From assembly GCA_028817685.1 (NCBI GenBank), contig JAPPPC010000184.1:1-6363 (forward strand): DNA of 6,363 nucleotides, in the 5' to 3' direction. This stretch comes from Rhodospirillaceae bacterium. GTDB lineage: Bacteria; Pseudomonadota; Alphaproteobacteria; UBA8366; GCA-2717185. Both the position numbers and the translations under genes were made by a program. Shown in pieces: positions 5,404-6,363 of this stretch (positions are counted from its first letter, which is position 1; each line of letters opens with the position of its first letter). The notes under the pieces were generated by a model, which ran no database searches, had not been told where the DNA came from, and saw only the letters and a list, made by a program, of their open reading frames with translations.

Positions 5404-5528
5404 CGTAAAAGGCCTCCGAAGGATTGCATCGGTCCCCTATACCCGATTCGCAAAAGGAATTTGACGTTGTCGGGGCCGGGAGGCAAAAAGGGCGCGCCCG
5501 AAGTACAGACAATTCGAGGAATTTTGGT
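5404..5528. promoter_or_regulatory. Divergent promoter region between spmAB-like gene and CoA-transferase
   Basis: These 125 bp must hold the promoters of both divergent genes, but no convincing sigma70 pair was found. TTGACG (5461-5466) is a fair -35 pointing right, yet the bases 17 away (CAAAAA) make a poor -10. On the minus strand TATAGG near 5440 is a fair -10 without a good -35. The perfect 10 bp palindrome GGGCGCGCCC (5490-5499), followed by the RBS GAGGA of the rightward gene, is the most notable element and could be an operator. Confidence 0.35.
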
Positions 5529-6363
5529 ATGAGCGGTCCGTTATCCGGCCTCAAGGTGTTCGATCTGACCCGTATTCTTGCGGGGCCTCACTGCACGCAG
5601 ATTCTGGGAGATCTTGGCGCCGAAGTGATCAAGATCGAGCGACCGAAGGTCGGCGACGACACGCGCAATTTCGCACCGCCCTACCTGCCGGACGACAGCG
5701 GGGCCGACAGTTCGGAAAGCGCCTACTTCGCCGGTACGAACCGCAACAAGCGGTCGATCCCGCTCAACCTGTCCGATCCGGAAGGGCAGGCGCTGGCCAA
5801 GCGGCTGAGCGCCGAAAGCGACGTGCTGGCCGAAAACTTCAAGACGGGAACGCTGGACAAGTACGGGCTGGGCTACGAACAGCTGCACGCGGAGTTCCCG
5901 CGGCTGATTTACTGCTCGATCACGGGCTTCGGACACACCGGCCCCTATGCGGACCGGCCCGGCTATGATGCGTTGATCCAGGCGATGGGCGGCGTGATGA
6001 GTTTGACTGGCGAGCCCGAAGGCGAACCGATGAAGGTCGGCGTGTCGATTGCCGACATGATGGCTGGCATGTATGCCGGGATGTCGATCCTGGCCGCCGT
6101 GCGGCACCAGCAATTGACCGGTGAAGGCCAGCATATCGATATCTCGATGCTGGACACACATGTGGCCTGGCTTGCCAATCAGGGCATGAACTACCTGGCG
6201 ACCGGTGAAAATCCGACTCGTCTTGGAAATTTGCACCCGAACATCGTGCCCTATCAGGTCATGCCGTCTTCGGATGGCTATTTCGTGCTGTCGGTGGGCA
6301 ACGATCCGACGTTCGAACGTTTTTGCGAGGTGGCCGGCTGCAAGGAACTGCTCGAAGACGCGC
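5529..6363 (+). CDS. CaiB/BaiF family III CoA-transferase (C-terminus cut by window edge)
   Basis: 278 codons are visible of a family usually about 380-430 residues long. These cytoplasmic enzymes move CoA between carboxylic acids through an aspartyl-CoA thioester. Family signatures are GLKVFDLTRILAGPHCTQILGDLGAEVIKIE beginning at residue 7 (key parts DLTRILAGP and LGAEVIKIE), NRNKRSIPLNL (71-81), ENFKTGTLDKYGLGY (102-116), SITGFGHTGPYADRPGYD (130-147) and VSIADMMAGMYA (172-183). Asp176 of the IADMMAG block is the expected catalytic aspartate. The start at 5529 has GAGGA eight bases upstream and MSGPLSGLKV is a normal family N-terminus. The subfamily (formyl-, succinyl-, carnitine- or methylacyl-type) and thus the substrate cannot be fixed. 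The two neighbours give no pathway clue. No frameshift or odd residue was seen. Confidence 0.95.
   Translation, partial: MSGPLSGLKVFDLTRILAGPHCTQILGDLGAEVIKIERPKVGDDTRNFAPPYLPDDSGADSSESAYFAGTNRNKRSIPLNLSDPEGQALAKRLSAESDVLAENFKTGTLDKYGLGYEQLHAEFPRLIYCSITGFGHTGPYADRPGYDALIQAMGGVMSLTGEPEGEPMKVGVSIADMMAGMYAGMSILAAVRHQQLTGEGQHIDISMLDTHVAWLANQGMNYLATGENPTRLGNLHPNIVPYQVMPSSDGYFVLSVGNDPTFERFCEVAGCKELLEDA

Noticed and set aside
5541..6236. 231-codon minus-strand frame
   Set aside because: Antisense to the CaiB/BaiF CoA-transferase, which is supported by many family motifs.

Overview
The window reads as part of a GC-rich alphaproteobacterial chromosome. This is suggested by high third-position GC, a TPP-riboswitch-controlled thiC, and a secreted Cys-rich protein that resembles, from memory, small hypothetical proteins of Rhizobiales-type genomes. 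No search could be run, so the order is not certain. No phage, insertion sequence, CRISPR array, tRNA or rRNA gene was seen.

Layout: (1) 1-1698, minus strand: thiC, cut by the left edge, with a strong RBS, about 100 nt of expression platform, a TPP riboswitch (about 1801-1912) and a fitting sigma70-type promoter just upstream. (2) 1943-2310: intergenic DNA with several inverted repeats, a markedly AT-rich island holding a perfect IHF consensus, and a near-consensus sigma54 (-24/-12) promoter pointing right. (3) 2311-2392: a 15-codon ORF with a good Shine-Dalgarno, followed at once by a GC-rich 10-12 bp hairpin. (4) 2480-4092, plus strand: a small secreted Cys-rich protein and, 17 nt later, a 428-aa alpha/beta hydrolase, probably one operon. 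(5) 4111-5403, minus strand: a fused SpmA-SpmB type membrane protein (nucleoside-recognition/Gate domains), convergent with the hydrolase. (6) 5529-6363, plus strand: a CaiB/BaiF family III CoA-transferase, divergent from the spmAB-like gene and cut by the right edge.

The protein-coding genes are ordinary housekeeping or metabolic genes with no common pathway. The most unusual part is the intergenic block 2076-2392. It shows the full layout of an enhancer-dependent sigma54 unit: distal inverted repeats, an IHF bend site near -71, and GG-N10-GC promoter elements. It appears to drive a transcript of only about 110 nt carrying a micropeptide (MYEKDHPLDGPHPTD) and a stable hairpin. This is a candidate undescribed sigma54-dependent small RNA or micropeptide. 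A second oddity is that the last visible codons of thiC have lost the third cysteine of the normally invariant CX2CX4C iron-sulfur motif, which may be a sequence-quality problem at the window edge.
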